Under the pieces are notes generated by a model. The model ran no database searches. It was not told the origin of the DNA and saw only the letters and a list, made by a program, of their open reading frames with translations. Below, one piece after another: positions 11,398 through 23,879 of a DNA stretch of 64,000 bases. The DNA comes from Mactra quadrangularis (taxonomy: Eukaryota; Mollusca; Bivalvia; Venerida; Mactridae): positions 21,784,232-21,848,231 of the forward strand of contig CM046299.1 of NCBI GenBank assembly GCA_025267735.1, written 5' to 3'. A program made the position numbers and the translations under genes. Within the stretch, counting starts at the first letter, position 1; each line of letters opens with the position of its first letter.

Positions 11398-14300
11398 GTA
11401 TGCTATTTTATAGCACTTGAAGTGAAAATTTATGTGTAAAGGTTCTGTTATGTAAGAACTAGTGACGTATAAGTTCGAACCCCGGGATAGTCTGCTTAAG
11501 AAGAAATCTAGTTCTATTAATTGATCAAAATCACTGCATCTATCTTATGATGCGTTCGTCAAGATGACACCACTGTATTTAAAGTTATGCAGAACTATGA
11601 ACTTATGAAATAAGTAAAAAAATATAATAGAAATATTAAGAACAAAGGTGTTGTAAAACTAAAACTCAGATTTAATATGTAACTAAATAGATGTGACAAA
11701 ATTTAAGTATTTTAAGTAAGAAACAAGTTTCCAAAGTTATGAAATAATACCAAAATAATATCAAATAGCATCATCAATTAAAGCCTAAAAAAATGCTTGT
11801 AATGACTATAAAACTAAATATGAGGCAAAATAACTTAAACTAGGTCTAATAACATGGTATGGCAAAATGAACTATAACTAACAAAAATATTAAATATTTA
11901 CATAATATGTAAAAAATAAGATGGTACTCAATATTTAATTAAAGCTACATAGTTCTTAAACTAAATATTAAATATCAAATGAGTCTGACAGATCTTAGAA
12001 AAATATCATGACAGCCAAATGTAAACATAAGATCTAAAATAGAATTTAAAATGGCTGCCAATTAACTAGAAATAATCAATGGTTCTTAAATAAACCTAAT
12101 TAAAACAATTATCTAAATAAAATTACACTTTACCTTTAACTTACTTAAATAATTACTTAAAGTACAAAAATGCTCCAAAAATACTTAAGTATAAGTATTA
12201 AACATATTTAATTAATAACTAATTAATACTAGAGAAGTTTTAGCTCCTTCCAATTCAAGTGTTAACTTCAGATTGAGGGATTTCCAGGCTGCACCCATAT
12301 TTATGGACTTAGACAGGACTGATTCTGACCCCTATAATTATTGAAGGGAAGTAACTCGGCAATAAACCTCTAGAAAGAATATCTTCTTTGTTCTATATAA
12401 AAGAGGGATAACTCTAACAAAATACCCTAATTATTAATGGCGGTTCCATCAATGAAAATAGTGATTTTCTAGCCCCTATTTAATGAACAATGATACAAAA
12501 TACAAGTTATAATATAATTATAAACCTAAGATATAAATATTCTGACATAGATATGAAGTTAATAGGTCAATAAAACAATTATTAAGTGATTTATAACAGT
12601 TACAGTGACTTTAAACAATGGTTTACCCCAAATCAAGGGTAAAGTCTAAAACTCTGACCTCTTAACAAAACGATTAAGGTAATTTAGGAGTAAATAGTAG
12701 CTAATTTGAGTCTGTATGACTCAAGAAGGCAAGTTAAGGTATTCAAAACTCTTAATTACTACTATAAAATACAAATACAACATAATACAGTATGTTTTGA
12801 ACTGAAAGTATATGAAATAGGCCTTTTATAGTTTGCATCTAAGCTTTACTATGGATATCGTAGATATTTACAAAGGGAGGTAACTCTGTCTGATTGATAA
12901 AATATATCTACCTTAAAAGTTAACTTGTGTCCTTAATTATACTATAGTTTCATTATTATTTCTCAATAAATGAGTTCCATTATGTAATATTGCCTAGCCT
13001 AAATCCAACTTTACAAAACACTTTTAACTCATATAATTTCAACATAATGCAATATTGTTTTATAAATGATTCTAAAATCAAAAACAAAAAAGATTTAAGA
13101 CTGTTTTATTCATTTTATTTTTTTTATGCGAATATTTACCAAAATATTAATAGATATCACGCGTTAGCTGGATCTATTTTGAGTTCATATTTTTTTGGCT
13201 GTCAATACCTTGTAGATTATTAATTGATTCTGCCGTCCATGACACTGCTATTCCTAAAAGTATTTGTTTAACAAAACCTTAACTGAATACTTAAGCTATC
13301 GTACGAAAGTTGCTGAAGTATACTTTACACTAAATATACCTAGCGTATTCACTATAAAATTATTTTTCGCATATTTGCGGTGACGTTTTTACAAAGGCTG
13401 TATATATGATATGTTCATTTTTGCCTGTTAAAAATGTATATATCTTTATTAGCTATTAGCTGAGTTTAGCTTTTGGCCATTTCCATCAAGATAGTTTATG
13501 GCAAAGGCAAAAATACAAATTGTATACATAATAATATTTGATACTACTTGTATTCAAACGCATTTAATCATAATTTATCACTTCTTTGAACCGTGAAAAT
13601 TACCCAACAAAAGTATTCAAATTTCACTTGTAGAACTATCCTTACGTAACCAATATGTCTCTTCCACAAAATATAGAGCACGTAAATTTTTACTTACTGT
13701 ATTATTTAAATCAGTTGAGTCGTTGTGAATATAACGACTGGTTTAATGGTATAATTTTTCATATTCAAAATGGTGTCTTTAGACGAAGGGATATAATGTA
13801 TAAATATTTTAACACATTTTGTTAAAAGTAATTCCAATAAAGATATTGCTTCTATTTTTTTAATACAAGGTATTATACATGACTTTAAGATAGTATTATA
13901 GAAAACATAATCACCGCACGCCATTATGTTTAATATACATGTATATATCTTAGAAAGATCAGATACAAATACAATCTACAGATACGATTTTGTTTCGACT
14001 TGTTTTACTGTATAAAAATTATGTACAAAATGTTGTCTTTAGTCAAATGGATTCTTAAGCGGATTCAGTGGTGTAAGCCATTTTTAAGTTACAAAAAGCA
14101 GTTTTTTTTAGTAGGCCTGATTATATTTTTTTATTATTTATATGTTGCATTATTCTGCTAACAATGTATACTGTGGTTGTGGTAGGAAAGTTGGAACCCC
14201 CCCCCTAAAATAGTTTGGACCCCCCGGAAAAAATCCTGGATCCGCCCCTTGGATTTTGTATATAATACAAGTACTTATTAAATACAACGGGATTGCTTCC

Positions 14301-17300
14301 GTTTTAACAACGGTGTAATGTGAATTTAGTAGACCGACTTATACAGCAAGACAATCAATCGCAGGCAATGCTATTTCATTCATCGTTGTAACTGCATATT
14401 CATATCAGATATTTTGTAGACGCTGTATACATACTAACAAAAGAAGAATATACATATTTAGAAGCTGTTCAAATATGTACGCTAGCAACGCCAAATCTAA
14501 TTTTCAACGAAACTGGAATCACACCTGATCTACACATGGCACTTGGGACAGATGTTTGGTTAGGATACATAGAAACTTTGACACCATTTGAATATTTTGG
14601 TATGCTTTCAGTTTTACTTTACACGTACAAGTAATTTAAAAGAACGAACGTTAGATTGCGTACATGTATTTGCGTCCAGGTCAATATTCTACACTGAACT
14701 ATCTTTAAACCGAGCGAAAACTGAGATGTTATTATCTTTCAAATTATCATTTACAACAAATATTAAAACAAAAGTTTCTAGAATTATAACCTACACAAAA
14801 CTATTCGTATTGTTGCAATTCAATTTGTTTTTATATGGGGATTATTCTCTAGATTGCGTAACTTAGAAAAACTATTCACGGTTTTATTGTTGTACATTTG
14901 TAATTTTAGTTTTTATGGTTCCATGCACATTAGATACACATATCGAACATGAGGCATATCATAAAAATGCAAGTTATTTATGCAAATGGCAATGTGAAGA
15001 ATGCATTGTTTGATTGTTTTCTAATGTCAGAATATGTTTAGTTATTTCAATTACTTTGTCAATTCTGCATCATCTCATTAGTAAATGTGATCCACAACAC
15101 TTTTAAGTATATAAAATGTTAATTTTATTACATTTATTTATTGTTGGATCACTTGAAACAGATCAAGAGTTTGCTCCGACTAAGATTCTTTCTTTTTTAG
15201 GGTGTGTTAGAAAGTCTGACCTCAAACTTACTACAGCAAATTTTACAACGGCAGGAGATCCTGGTAAATGTTGGTCAGCTTGTAATAGTGCTGCACTTGA
15301 AGCAGTAGCTGTTTATGAACATGAGGTAACTTGACGGCATGCAATAGAATTAGAAGATTATTAGATACCAAAGAACTAGTTAATGCAAAAGATAAGAATA
15401 GATAAAAAAAATAGAAAAATATTGCCACCGTCTTCTTATAGTTGGTTTAAACATCCCAAAACCAATGTTTATGGACTTTTTCATATTATTAGGACGAGAC
15501 GTCGGCCATTCAATTTAATTACCAAACAAAGGTTTTGTTTACAAACGTCATTCATTTTTTTTATTACTTAACCTAAACCCATTGTATCAATATATACAAA
15601 GTGAACGACTAAGTTAAATTTATTTGCAGCAGTTCGGAAGTAAAAATTATTTAACAGTTTTCGATCTCCAACGACTGATGACGATTAGTTCGACTGTAGA
15701 AGAATAACCAAAATTTACTCTGTCGTACCAAGTCATGGGTTATAATTCTGAAGGTATAGCTTGTAATAATTTCAGGGCTTGATTTTCCACATTTACAACT
15801 CACTATGACACTAAAGTTAAATTGTCTGAAGGATTTATATCTGTGTATTTACTTCACCGTTTCATTTATAACCAAGATGTTAATTGGTATTACGTAGGCA
15901 TCGAGTCAGGAAGGAATAATTAGTGAAAAACTTGTTGACTTTTACAGTGCTTTTGTCTTCAAAAAAATACAGTCGATGTACGGCTAAGAAGTAGATGTAG
16001 CATAGAATGTCCAACTCAAGAAAACATTGTTTGTGGTGGAAACGGTTTGTGGAACCATAAGCTTGTATCTCTATACAAAACGTCATACACAGGTATCATT
16101 ATCGTAAAACTAGTTTATTATTTGTCAAGGTACACTTAGTATGGTACATGCTTTGCATGTCTATATAAATATAATTTATTTATAAATTATAAACATGTCT
16201 TTAATTCTTGACGTTGACAGATGCTCTTCCTTACCTTATTGGCGACAAGGAATTCAATGGAATAGAAAATTAGGGTTTTGAAGATTAAACCACGTTAAAT
16301 ATTTGTCTTTCTTTATCAAATTAGGCTTTCATTGAATAATCAAAAACAAAAATAAGAAGTAATTGTTCATTATATTTTATTAATATTTCATATTAAGGTT
16401 CTAATAAGTGTTGCGTTTAATTATATGTGTTGTAATTACACATCCAATTCCTTTCTACAAACAATTTCTGCATTAAAATTAAATAGACATTCTCACTGTC
16501 GTGTGTTTTTTGGTTTTTTTCGCTGATTAATTTACTGTTTGTCGATCTAGTGAGAGGTTACTAAACACTCAGGCCTATGATATTTCGAGATAGAATACCA
16601 CCCACCGCTTTTCATTCACTGGCAACACGATGGATTGGTTATTTATATTATCATTTCCCAAATCCAAAGAAAACTATACCACCTTCATTTGTTGTAGGAC
16701 CTACAAAAAAGAGCAATTCCGAGAGTAACATATGTTTATGGTACAACAAAACTGATAGCGAATTTATCTGGGGAAAGTGTACGGAAAAGTTTTCCATAGT
16801 TTGTTATAAAGGTTAATATAATTTTGTTATTGTATTTATGAAATTGTTTTGAGCAATACTTTGCATACTAAATTAAGATTTCCTTAGAAAGCACCACATC
16901 GAAAACTTGTTTTTTTTTCTTTAACTTGCATCTGACATTTTCTCAGTACATCTGTGTTACTTAATTCACTTTCAAAGTAAATTATTATTTATCATAAATA
17001 TTTGCAGACAAAGACATTGAGCTGTATTATTACAGAAATGATGATTGGATATCTATGACTAGGATATGCTTTGAGAAAGGACAAATACCGTCAGACTACA
17101 ATAACATAATTAATTTGACGCCAACACGGACACGCGCTATGTGGACAGGTATTATACGTAGTGGTGTGGTATATCCAATTACAGGTTAGTAAGCTAGATG
17201 CTAGAGTTAGCTAGCACCTTTAAACCATTTGTTCCAATTTTTCTTGTCATTTGTAGGATGAAATAGAAACATTTGATATACAAAGATTACCAGAAGTGAT

Positions 17301-20300
17301 ATTGGTCTGTTTATTTATTATTGACAGCCCTTCATGACAGATATTCTTTTCTCATTTAAATGTATTAATAGTGTGTGAATTCAATTTCACAATAATAATG
17401 CTAATGATCTAAACAATCGCTTTTTAGCTTAATACCACATGTTCAAGTTTCATAATTTACTAATTAAAATGTACTTACTCACTGACAATATTCAAAGTCC
17501 AAAAACTATCATACACTCATAGTTCATCGATTTTGTCTCTGTCCACACCCATTATTATAAGTACTGAAGGAATGGGGTGAATTCTGTACACGATGATATA
17601 CTCTACAAAAACTTGCAATTTTTTCAGTGGCTGCACGGATTTGATACAGTAGTGGGAACCATAAAGGTATAATGCAGTGAATGCGAATTTTGAAATGTCA
17701 AAAGGAACTTATCTCTGATAAAGCGATCTGTTCCAAATTGATGTTCCTGGTAAGACGAGTTACCGGCTGATTAAAGCATCTCGGCTGTGGTCTTAATTCA
17801 ATTTAGAAATCGAGGATCAACAAAACATGACATTCCTTTTTAATTGCATAATGGCCTTGTTGATTGACTTAGATCAATACAAAATTCAATTATAAAATTA
17901 AAAACAATTATTTCAATTTGTCTTGCACTTATATTCCTATAAAACATGTCTTTACAGATGACAGTATGACAGGGAAATCTGGTTATATTAGTTACACAAC
18001 AGGAAGGGTTATATTTTCTCATAATGATACAATTAAAAAAAAGGCATTATGTCTCCAAGGTATTGTACTACTCCATTGAATTTGCAATTGTGTAAACTTT
18101 GTTTATGCACCTTTATAAATATACATTTTCAAAACAAATAAGAAATTTGACTTAATTTGTTCCTGGAAATCAATATGGTAAACGGGTTTCGCACAAGTGT
18201 AATATGAAGCTGTGAAGTTGATTCACATATTAATAATCATGATGAACTAGACACATCAAAAGTAAAGCATAATTATTTAAATGCAACACACATTAAATTC
18301 TGCGAAGTATTCTCAGAAAAGTTGATAACTGACAAGTTAAAGAAATAACACAGCAGCTATCTGATTCAATAACTGTATTGACATTTGATAACGCATTAAT
18401 TGTTCGAGCCAATTATAAACAATCTTTATTTGATAAGTTTTAATGTATCTTAGGTACGATTGTCACAGATAAAACAACTCCTGGTCAGCCTACAACTGAA
18501 TCCAGTGACTATACTACTACGTCAGACCATACAAGTGACACACAAAATGAAGGTAAACATTGCATGGTTCAATGTGAGGATTTTGTTCTACAGTTTGATT
18601 TAAACATGACCTATTTAAGTTTTCCAGTGTTTGATAAATATTAAGCTTGTTTTTGAGAGGAGATTTTTGTGTTTAAAATTGTCATAATAGAAGCATTTAT
18701 AATTTTACTTTATGGGTGAAATATGTTAGTATAATGTTTTACTGATAATAACTAGTGAAGTGAGTCAATAGTTCAGTAATAACGATAACAAAATCGAGAC
18801 AGTACGGACAAGATATACAGCTGCTGGAAACGAACTATACTTAACAACAACTGAATTCTTAAAACAATCGTGGTATTCTTCGTACAAAGAAACGCTGTTT
18901 ATAGAAAAAATACACTGAACTAACCCATGACATGGAATGCTCAGGATGACAATAAAATATGTTTTACGAGTGTATTGTTGTAGCAGTGTTTATAAGTTCT
19001 ACCATTACAAGCATGATAGACCAAGGGGCGGTGGTTTGTGCCACACTTATTTTGTTAAAATGAACTATACAACTTTGGTTTTTTATACTGCCTACCTCTG
19101 GAATGGAATGATTCATTTTAATTTTTACACAAACACGCTTTGTTATTTTGTACAAACTATATATAACTTTATTTTTAAGGCAATACAAACTAGAAATCCA
19201 GCAGAAAGTATTAAACTTAGAAAAAAAGTCACAATATTTACTAAAACTGTTATGGGATGAATTTAATATTAGAAAAAGAAACGGAAAAACATTATTTAGA
19301 AGAGGATCACTTTATGATAATAAGCCATGCACAAAACATTCAAATTAAACATACTGACAAATTAGAATAAGACTTTCAAAACATTTTATTGCATGACTTT
19401 AAAGGATTGTAAACAAAGAAAAAATGTAGTTGATTTTAGAAATTGATACACTTTTCTCGTATTAGAATTTTTATACATAATATAATCTATGAATCCGATA
19501 ACTAGTTATGTTTTATTTCATTTTTATTGTTCAGGTATATCAGATGTTGGAGCAATTGTTGGAGCCACTTTGTCAATTATAATTGTCATCATTGTAGTAG
19601 TTGTTATTTTTGTAATGTGGAAAAGGTATGTGCTACTTCATTAGTTAATTTTCAATGAAGTGCATTCAAGTGTACATCTACTTGCACTACACACTCTGCA
19701 CAATATATTGAAAAATCTAACGATACTTTAGCTATACAATATATAAGGATTTACACAAAAAAAGACCGTTGATAAATAATACGGGTCTCATGAATTACTT
19801 GTTATCACAAGTCAGACACGCTATGTACACGAGGTGTAAGTTTCATATATCTTTAGATTTACACATTTATTAATTTAAATAATAACTATACACATTGAAC
19901 GACTATTTAAAGTAGCAGTGTCAAAATACTTTCTAAGAATTGTCGTCCTAATAATATGACAGACAGAAATACCACAATATAATTATGCATCAGCACTCGT
20001 TGTTTGTCTGTTTTAGTTCTTTTTTGCATCGTCGTATTAAGCGTCAAAATATTGCTAGTTGTTGTATGATTATTTTTGCAGGGGTATAAAACTACCTTTT
20101 GTAAAATCAAAAAGAAAGATAGACAACGACCTGAATAAGACAACCAACCCAACGTACAATGTTTCAAGACTAGATAATAGCACTCAAGGTAAATGCGAAA
20201 CAACCACTTCTGACTATGCAGAAGTTGATGAAAGCAAAATATCACCAGAATGCATAATGACTCAAGACGAACATGCAAACAGGACAAGTTATATTTCCGA

Positions 20301-20928
20301 TGAGCCACATGCGTATATCACTCTTGAAAAGGTGGACGAAGGCCCATATGGCACAACTAAAACAACTTCTGCTAGACATGATCAACAAACATCAAATCAA
20401 AACAATCCGATAAACCTTGCAGAAAGTTCTAACTATGATCATATTGGTAAAACTGGCGCAGATTCTAAAACAATTGGCTTAGAAAATACTTATAATACAA
20501 CAACGCTGGCAACAATAAACAGTCACAACGGACTTACCAACAATGCTTTCAATAGAAAAGATGAAAGCGACGACGCCTATAATCACACTTACGATCAGTC
20601 ACGTCAAACTGAACGTAACAAGTCGGACAACCCGTATAACACAACAGCGCCAGGACACTTACAGAACGATCACGGAAGTACCAACATTGCTTTTAATAGT
20701 TATGACGAATGTGACGACACCTATAATCACATAAGTGACCAGCCTGGTCAAAATGATCAAACACTTACGGATAATCTGTATAATACAACAACGCTTGGTA
20801 ATTCACAGACATATGGTATCAATAACTCTGCCTTTAACAACAATGAGGACACATACAATCATATTGATGGTCAAGATCCTAACATTAGACCTACATTCAT
20901 AGACAATGACTATGCCACTTTGAAGTAG
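11349..20928 (+). CDS. Gene A: CTLD/WSC transmembrane receptor, Tyr-rich tail
   Basis: Exons by conserved AG/GT sites and matching paralogue phases: 11349-11397 (or 3391-3454), 14420-14599, 15201-15325, 15948-16092, 16698-16811, 17008-17184, 17958-18059, 18454-18552, 19535-19625, 20082-20928. The total is 642 aa (or 647). Order: signal peptide; CTLD first half; WSC domain; CTLD second half; degenerate second CTLD-like region; Thr/Ser-rich stalk; one transmembrane helix; 282-aa cytoplasmic tail. The tail holds many tyrosines in YxxI/L/V settings (YAEV, YITL, YDHI, YNHI twice, YATL). Ligand binding is likely to be calcium independent, since no EPN/QPD or WND motif is seen. A pattern-recognition or immune-type receptor role is inferred from architecture. 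The exon model is strong; function is not known. Confidence 0.85.
11398..14055 (+). other. Gene A intron 1, AT-rich, unclassified
   Basis: Very AT-rich sequence with short invertebrate-repeat-like fragments (GGGAAGTAACTCGG near 12347 and GGGAGGTAACTC near 12876). No coding exon, RNA gene or complete transposon was recognised. Confidence 0.4.
14056..14249 (+). mobile_element. MITE copy 1, CCTGGATCCGCCCC family
   Basis: The right end is CCTGGATCCGCCCCT and the left end is the imperfect complement TAAGCGGATTCAG. Flanks TGGATTCT (14048) and TGGATTTT (14250) look like an 8-bp duplication with one mismatch. It shares internal sequence (GCATTATTCTGC, TGTGGTTG, C-rich tracts) with copies at about 24343-24594 and 38026-38310. 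It lies 170 bp upstream of gene A exon 2. Confidence 0.65.
14420..14599 (+). CDS. Gene A exon 2: first half of CTLD
   Basis: It encodes DAVYILTKEEYTYLEAVQIC... through VWLGYIETLTPFEYF. The EA...C and W-L-G patterns match the first helix, first core cysteine and WIGL motif of a C-type-lectin fold. Both ends are phase 1. Gene B exon 2 is the same length (180 bp). Confidence 0.85.
15201..16092 (+). CDS. Gene A exons 3-4: WSC-like domain
   Basis: Exons 15201-15325 and 15948-16092 are joined in phase 0. They carry eight cysteines in WSC order: GCVRK, CWSAC, ECFC, RCSIEC, VCGGNG, then VSLYKT. WSC domains are small cysteine-rich, putative carbohydrate-binding modules. The pair begins and ends in phase 1, so it is a symmetric module. 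It is one codon shorter than in gene B. Confidence 0.8.
16698..16811 (+). CDS. Gene A exon 5: second half of CTLD
   Basis: It encodes GPTKKSNSESNICLWYNK... FIWGKCTEKFSIVCYK. The three cysteines occupy CTLD core positions 2, 3 and 4 and complete the four-cysteine set with exon 2. The usual WND calcium motif reads WGK. The start follows a TTGTTGTAG acceptor matching the gene B start, so open sequence upstream (from 16577) is treated as intron. Confidence 0.8.
17008..18059 (+). CDS. Gene A exons 6-7: degenerate second CTLD-like region
   Basis: Exons 17008-17184 and 17958-18059 encode WISMTRICFEKG..., AMWTGIIRSGVVY and, in exon 7, KKALCLQ. The spacing recalls a CTLD with the first and last core cysteines and the W-G motif, but the middle cysteine pair is missing. 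It may be structural rather than ligand binding. Confidence 0.7.
18454..18552 (+). CDS. Gene A exon 8: Thr/Ser-rich stalk
   Basis: It encodes a 33-residue segment dominated by Thr, Ser and Asp (TTPGQPTTESSDYTTT...). It is probably an O-glycosylated stalk before the membrane. The gene B counterpart is far longer and repetitive. Confidence 0.75.
19535..19625 (+). CDS. Gene A exon 9: transmembrane helix
   Basis: It encodes GAIVGATLSIIIVIIVVVV then IFVMWKR, a single hydrophobic helix ending in a basic stop-transfer. It has a phase-1 start and a phase-2 end, as in gene B. Confidence 0.9.
20082..20928 (+). CDS. Gene A exon 10: tyrosine-rich cytoplasmic tail
   Basis: The exon starts after a TTTTTGCAG acceptor with residues RGIKLPFVKSKRK and runs to TAG at 20926-20928. 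Tyrosine motifs include SDYAEV and SNYDHI, which fit the ITIM consensus [SVIL]xYxx[VIL]. A 144-bp (48-aa) unit starts at 20482, 20626 and 20770 (the last is 132 bp) and repeats a YNTT...AFN...YNHI core. The tail ends NDYATLK. Signalling is inferred only. Confidence 0.85.
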
Positions 20929-22920
20929 TAAGTTTGTTTCCCAACACTGATCGCTTTTGTGTTATATATGACAAATAATAGTGTTATTGTAAACATGACA
21001 TATTAATGATTCCTGGTATATTCGAGAAAAGTATTTCTACGTGATGAAGACTTGAATAGCAAAATCTGTTTACTATAATGCATAACAACATCGTTGAATG
21101 CGAGTATTTCAAATTACAATTGTATTCACATTAAATAGATACGATTTTTTATTAAAACCATGATCCGGAAGTTGGTTGACTTAAAATAAAAATGACCCTG
21201 CTAAATTTTTAAACAATACTTAATGCATGTTAAATGTTAATATATTTTTTGTGTTTTTCATGTAAATTTCATTTTTAAAGAAGTTATAAGATTTGTAAAA
21301 TATATGTAATCGAGACGTCAATTTTCCAAAGCTTCAGATTAATTGTAGAGTTACCATTGTTTTCATGAATACTCTTATCATTCTAATCATCACCATTTAT
21401 AAACATGGCATAAAACATCATTTCTTGATTGTTAAGATATGAAATGTAATCAATTTTACAATTTATAATTTTTGAGTAGATGTGTCAGTCAATTTTTTTC
21501 AGCAGAAATATTATTATCATTAAAATCATTTCATTTATTATGTTACTAATATGACATGTTAACTATCAATGCTTTATGACTTTCATAAAACTCTTATTAA
21601 ACATCATTTTTTTCTCATAAAGTCATATTCTGAATGTATATAGCATGTTTTAGATATAAATGTATATGACAATAAAGATGTGAATTCCGTTATCAGTATA
21701 TATACTCTGGTAGTTCATGAACCATTAACAGGAACCTGTTATTCAATAAATAAGCTCAGACCATAGGTTAAGTCAAGTTGTTTTGGTCGAACTGTTGTAT
21801 TTAATATGATATCACTTATCTGTTTACGATCATAGAAATAACTGGAATCAATTAGAATCTACTGTGATTTTTGCATTATTTAGTCTAAGTTTCATGCAGA
21901 TAAAAGTTCAAATTTTTCTCAATAAAGATTGAGTACCAACTTTTATATTTCTAATGATTCAGACGAATTTCAAAAGTCAACAATATGATCATTAGCTCTG
22001 GATTCACATGAAATGTATATATTCGTTTCTTAAACGTTTATGATATTTTCATACTTAAATATATTATGAATACTATTTAATTAAACAGTATTTCGTGTGT
22101 CTTTGTTTCATTGAAATAAAGGGATCGTAATGTCTACGATGTCAAGTAATTTTAAAACAAATTTTAAACGACCTTTCTCCACATGCTTTGACACCTATTG
22201 TTTAGCTATTAAAACTCCCATTGAACGACTGCATCTCTCATCGTTTTCTCAGGCTCTATAAAGTGACTACATTTGTATTTCTATATTTTTAAAAATGTTA
22301 CTTGGCCAACTATCTGTTTTAATTACACCAAACAGATGTGTTGTGTTTGTGTGTCGGAGCTATATACACGTATATATACAGAGATGGGACGGGTTTTGAG
22401 GTTATGAATATGCTTTATTGAATTGCTTGGAATTAAACCTGTCTAATGTCACAAATACAAATGCAAAATAGCCATACTATAAGTTATGAGAATAACATTT
22501 CATTAATCAAACACAAAGTGGTAAATGATGGTAAGGCTATCAATATGTTTCAAGGTCTTTTTAACTGTGGCTTGTGTATCTCTGAAAATATGATAAAATA
22601 TAATAGAATACAAATTTATCCTGTCACTGGAATGACAAGAAACAGTCACAACTTTAAAATGTTTGTTTTCCAAAATTACTTAGTCAAGAACAAAATTACT
22701 TTAGTTTGACTTGTAATAGGAAACATTATTTTATTATTATAACATAACCCACGCGTGTGAGTTAACACAGCAGTGAGAATTGTGCGTTGACTGCTCTTCA
22801 TGGTAAGGAAGTTTGTCTCCAGAGCCGCGGATCATGCGATCAATCCATGTGTCTAAATATGGCAATTTGGTGCACATAGAGTTTGCTTTCATACTCATTA
22901 ACCAGTTATAGACTATATCC
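20929..22920 (+). other. Gene A 3' region and intergenic sequence
   Basis: AT-rich sequence. AATAAA hexamers at 21185 and 21671 are candidate polyadenylation signals for gene A. Nothing else was recognised; the short open frame at 22446-22709 has no domain character. Confidence 0.45.
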
Positions 22921-22922
22921 GG

Positions 22923-23097
22923 AATTCAAATATTTGGGTTTTCCCCTCCGGTACAAACAAACTACCACCGTTACAATGAAAACACGTGTACAAAAACAAT
23001 AGGGTTTAATCCATCGCTCGTGCTATTTAGCAATAATGTGTAACTAACTTTGTTTGTACCGCCTGTGCACGGACGGAAAACCCCATTACTTTGAATT
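22923..23097. repeat. Inverted repeat, small MITE-like element
   Basis: Arms at 22923-22958 and about 23052-23097 are imperfect reverse complements: AATTCAAA and GGGTTTTCC pair with GGAAAACCCC and TTTGAATT, and GGTACAAAC pairs with GTTTGTACC. The enclosed spacer is about 90 bp. No clear target duplication was found. Confidence 0.65.
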
Positions 23098-23879
23098 AGG
23101 TCTATTATTTGTCACGATAGTTACTTGTGCCAGATAGCTAGTTATTATAATGACCAACTGCACAGACTAATTATTGGAAACATATACAAAATTTTGTTGC
23201 ACCAAATGATCAGTGACTATATAACAATATATATCATCAGCCATACGTATGCTAGGTTTCCCTAGTATTGACAACATTTTAAACGACTGGTTTACATGTG
23301 TTAGTGAATGTTTTACACCATGGTAATAAATACTGCACACCTTAAACTTTTCTCCCTGGTACGATGTTGAAAAATGAAATAATCATAATAACACTGTGTT
23401 TTATCATATCTTGAACAAACATAAAACACTTACGATAAAAATAATAAATAATTCTCTTAAACATTTTTAAGTTTATAGATCTCGTGGTCCACGCCATTTC
23501 AAGTACAGCCTTATTAGCGAGATGCAGACAAATAAAGAGCAATAACTAACTCTAAACTTTTATTTACCATATTCATTACACTAGTTTATAGAAAACCAAT
23601 TTCTAACCAGCTGTTGTGACTAACTACACATTACTTAAAATTATATATATGATATATCCAGTTCTGAAAACGACGGCAGAATGCAGATCAGGTTCATGTG
23701 TGACTGAATTATGATTGAGTAGCGCAAATTATAGACACAATACGAATTACTTGTTTTGTCGAATCAGTAAATGTTTATCTTATTACTTAATATATTTTTC
23801 CTTACCGGACAAACAATGAGCTAGTTATAAAACACTCCAAATAATGAAGACTATATATACATATTTTAACAAGCACTGA

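Noticed and set aside
16577..16697. Upstream extension of gene A exon 5 with a WIGY-like motif
   Set aside because: The gene B paralogue exon starts at the conserved GTAG|GAC acceptor, and phase requires that start; the open stretch before it is probably intron.
19907..20308. 133-codon minus-strand frame
   Set aside because: Overlaps the last exon of gene A in antisense and has no domain character.
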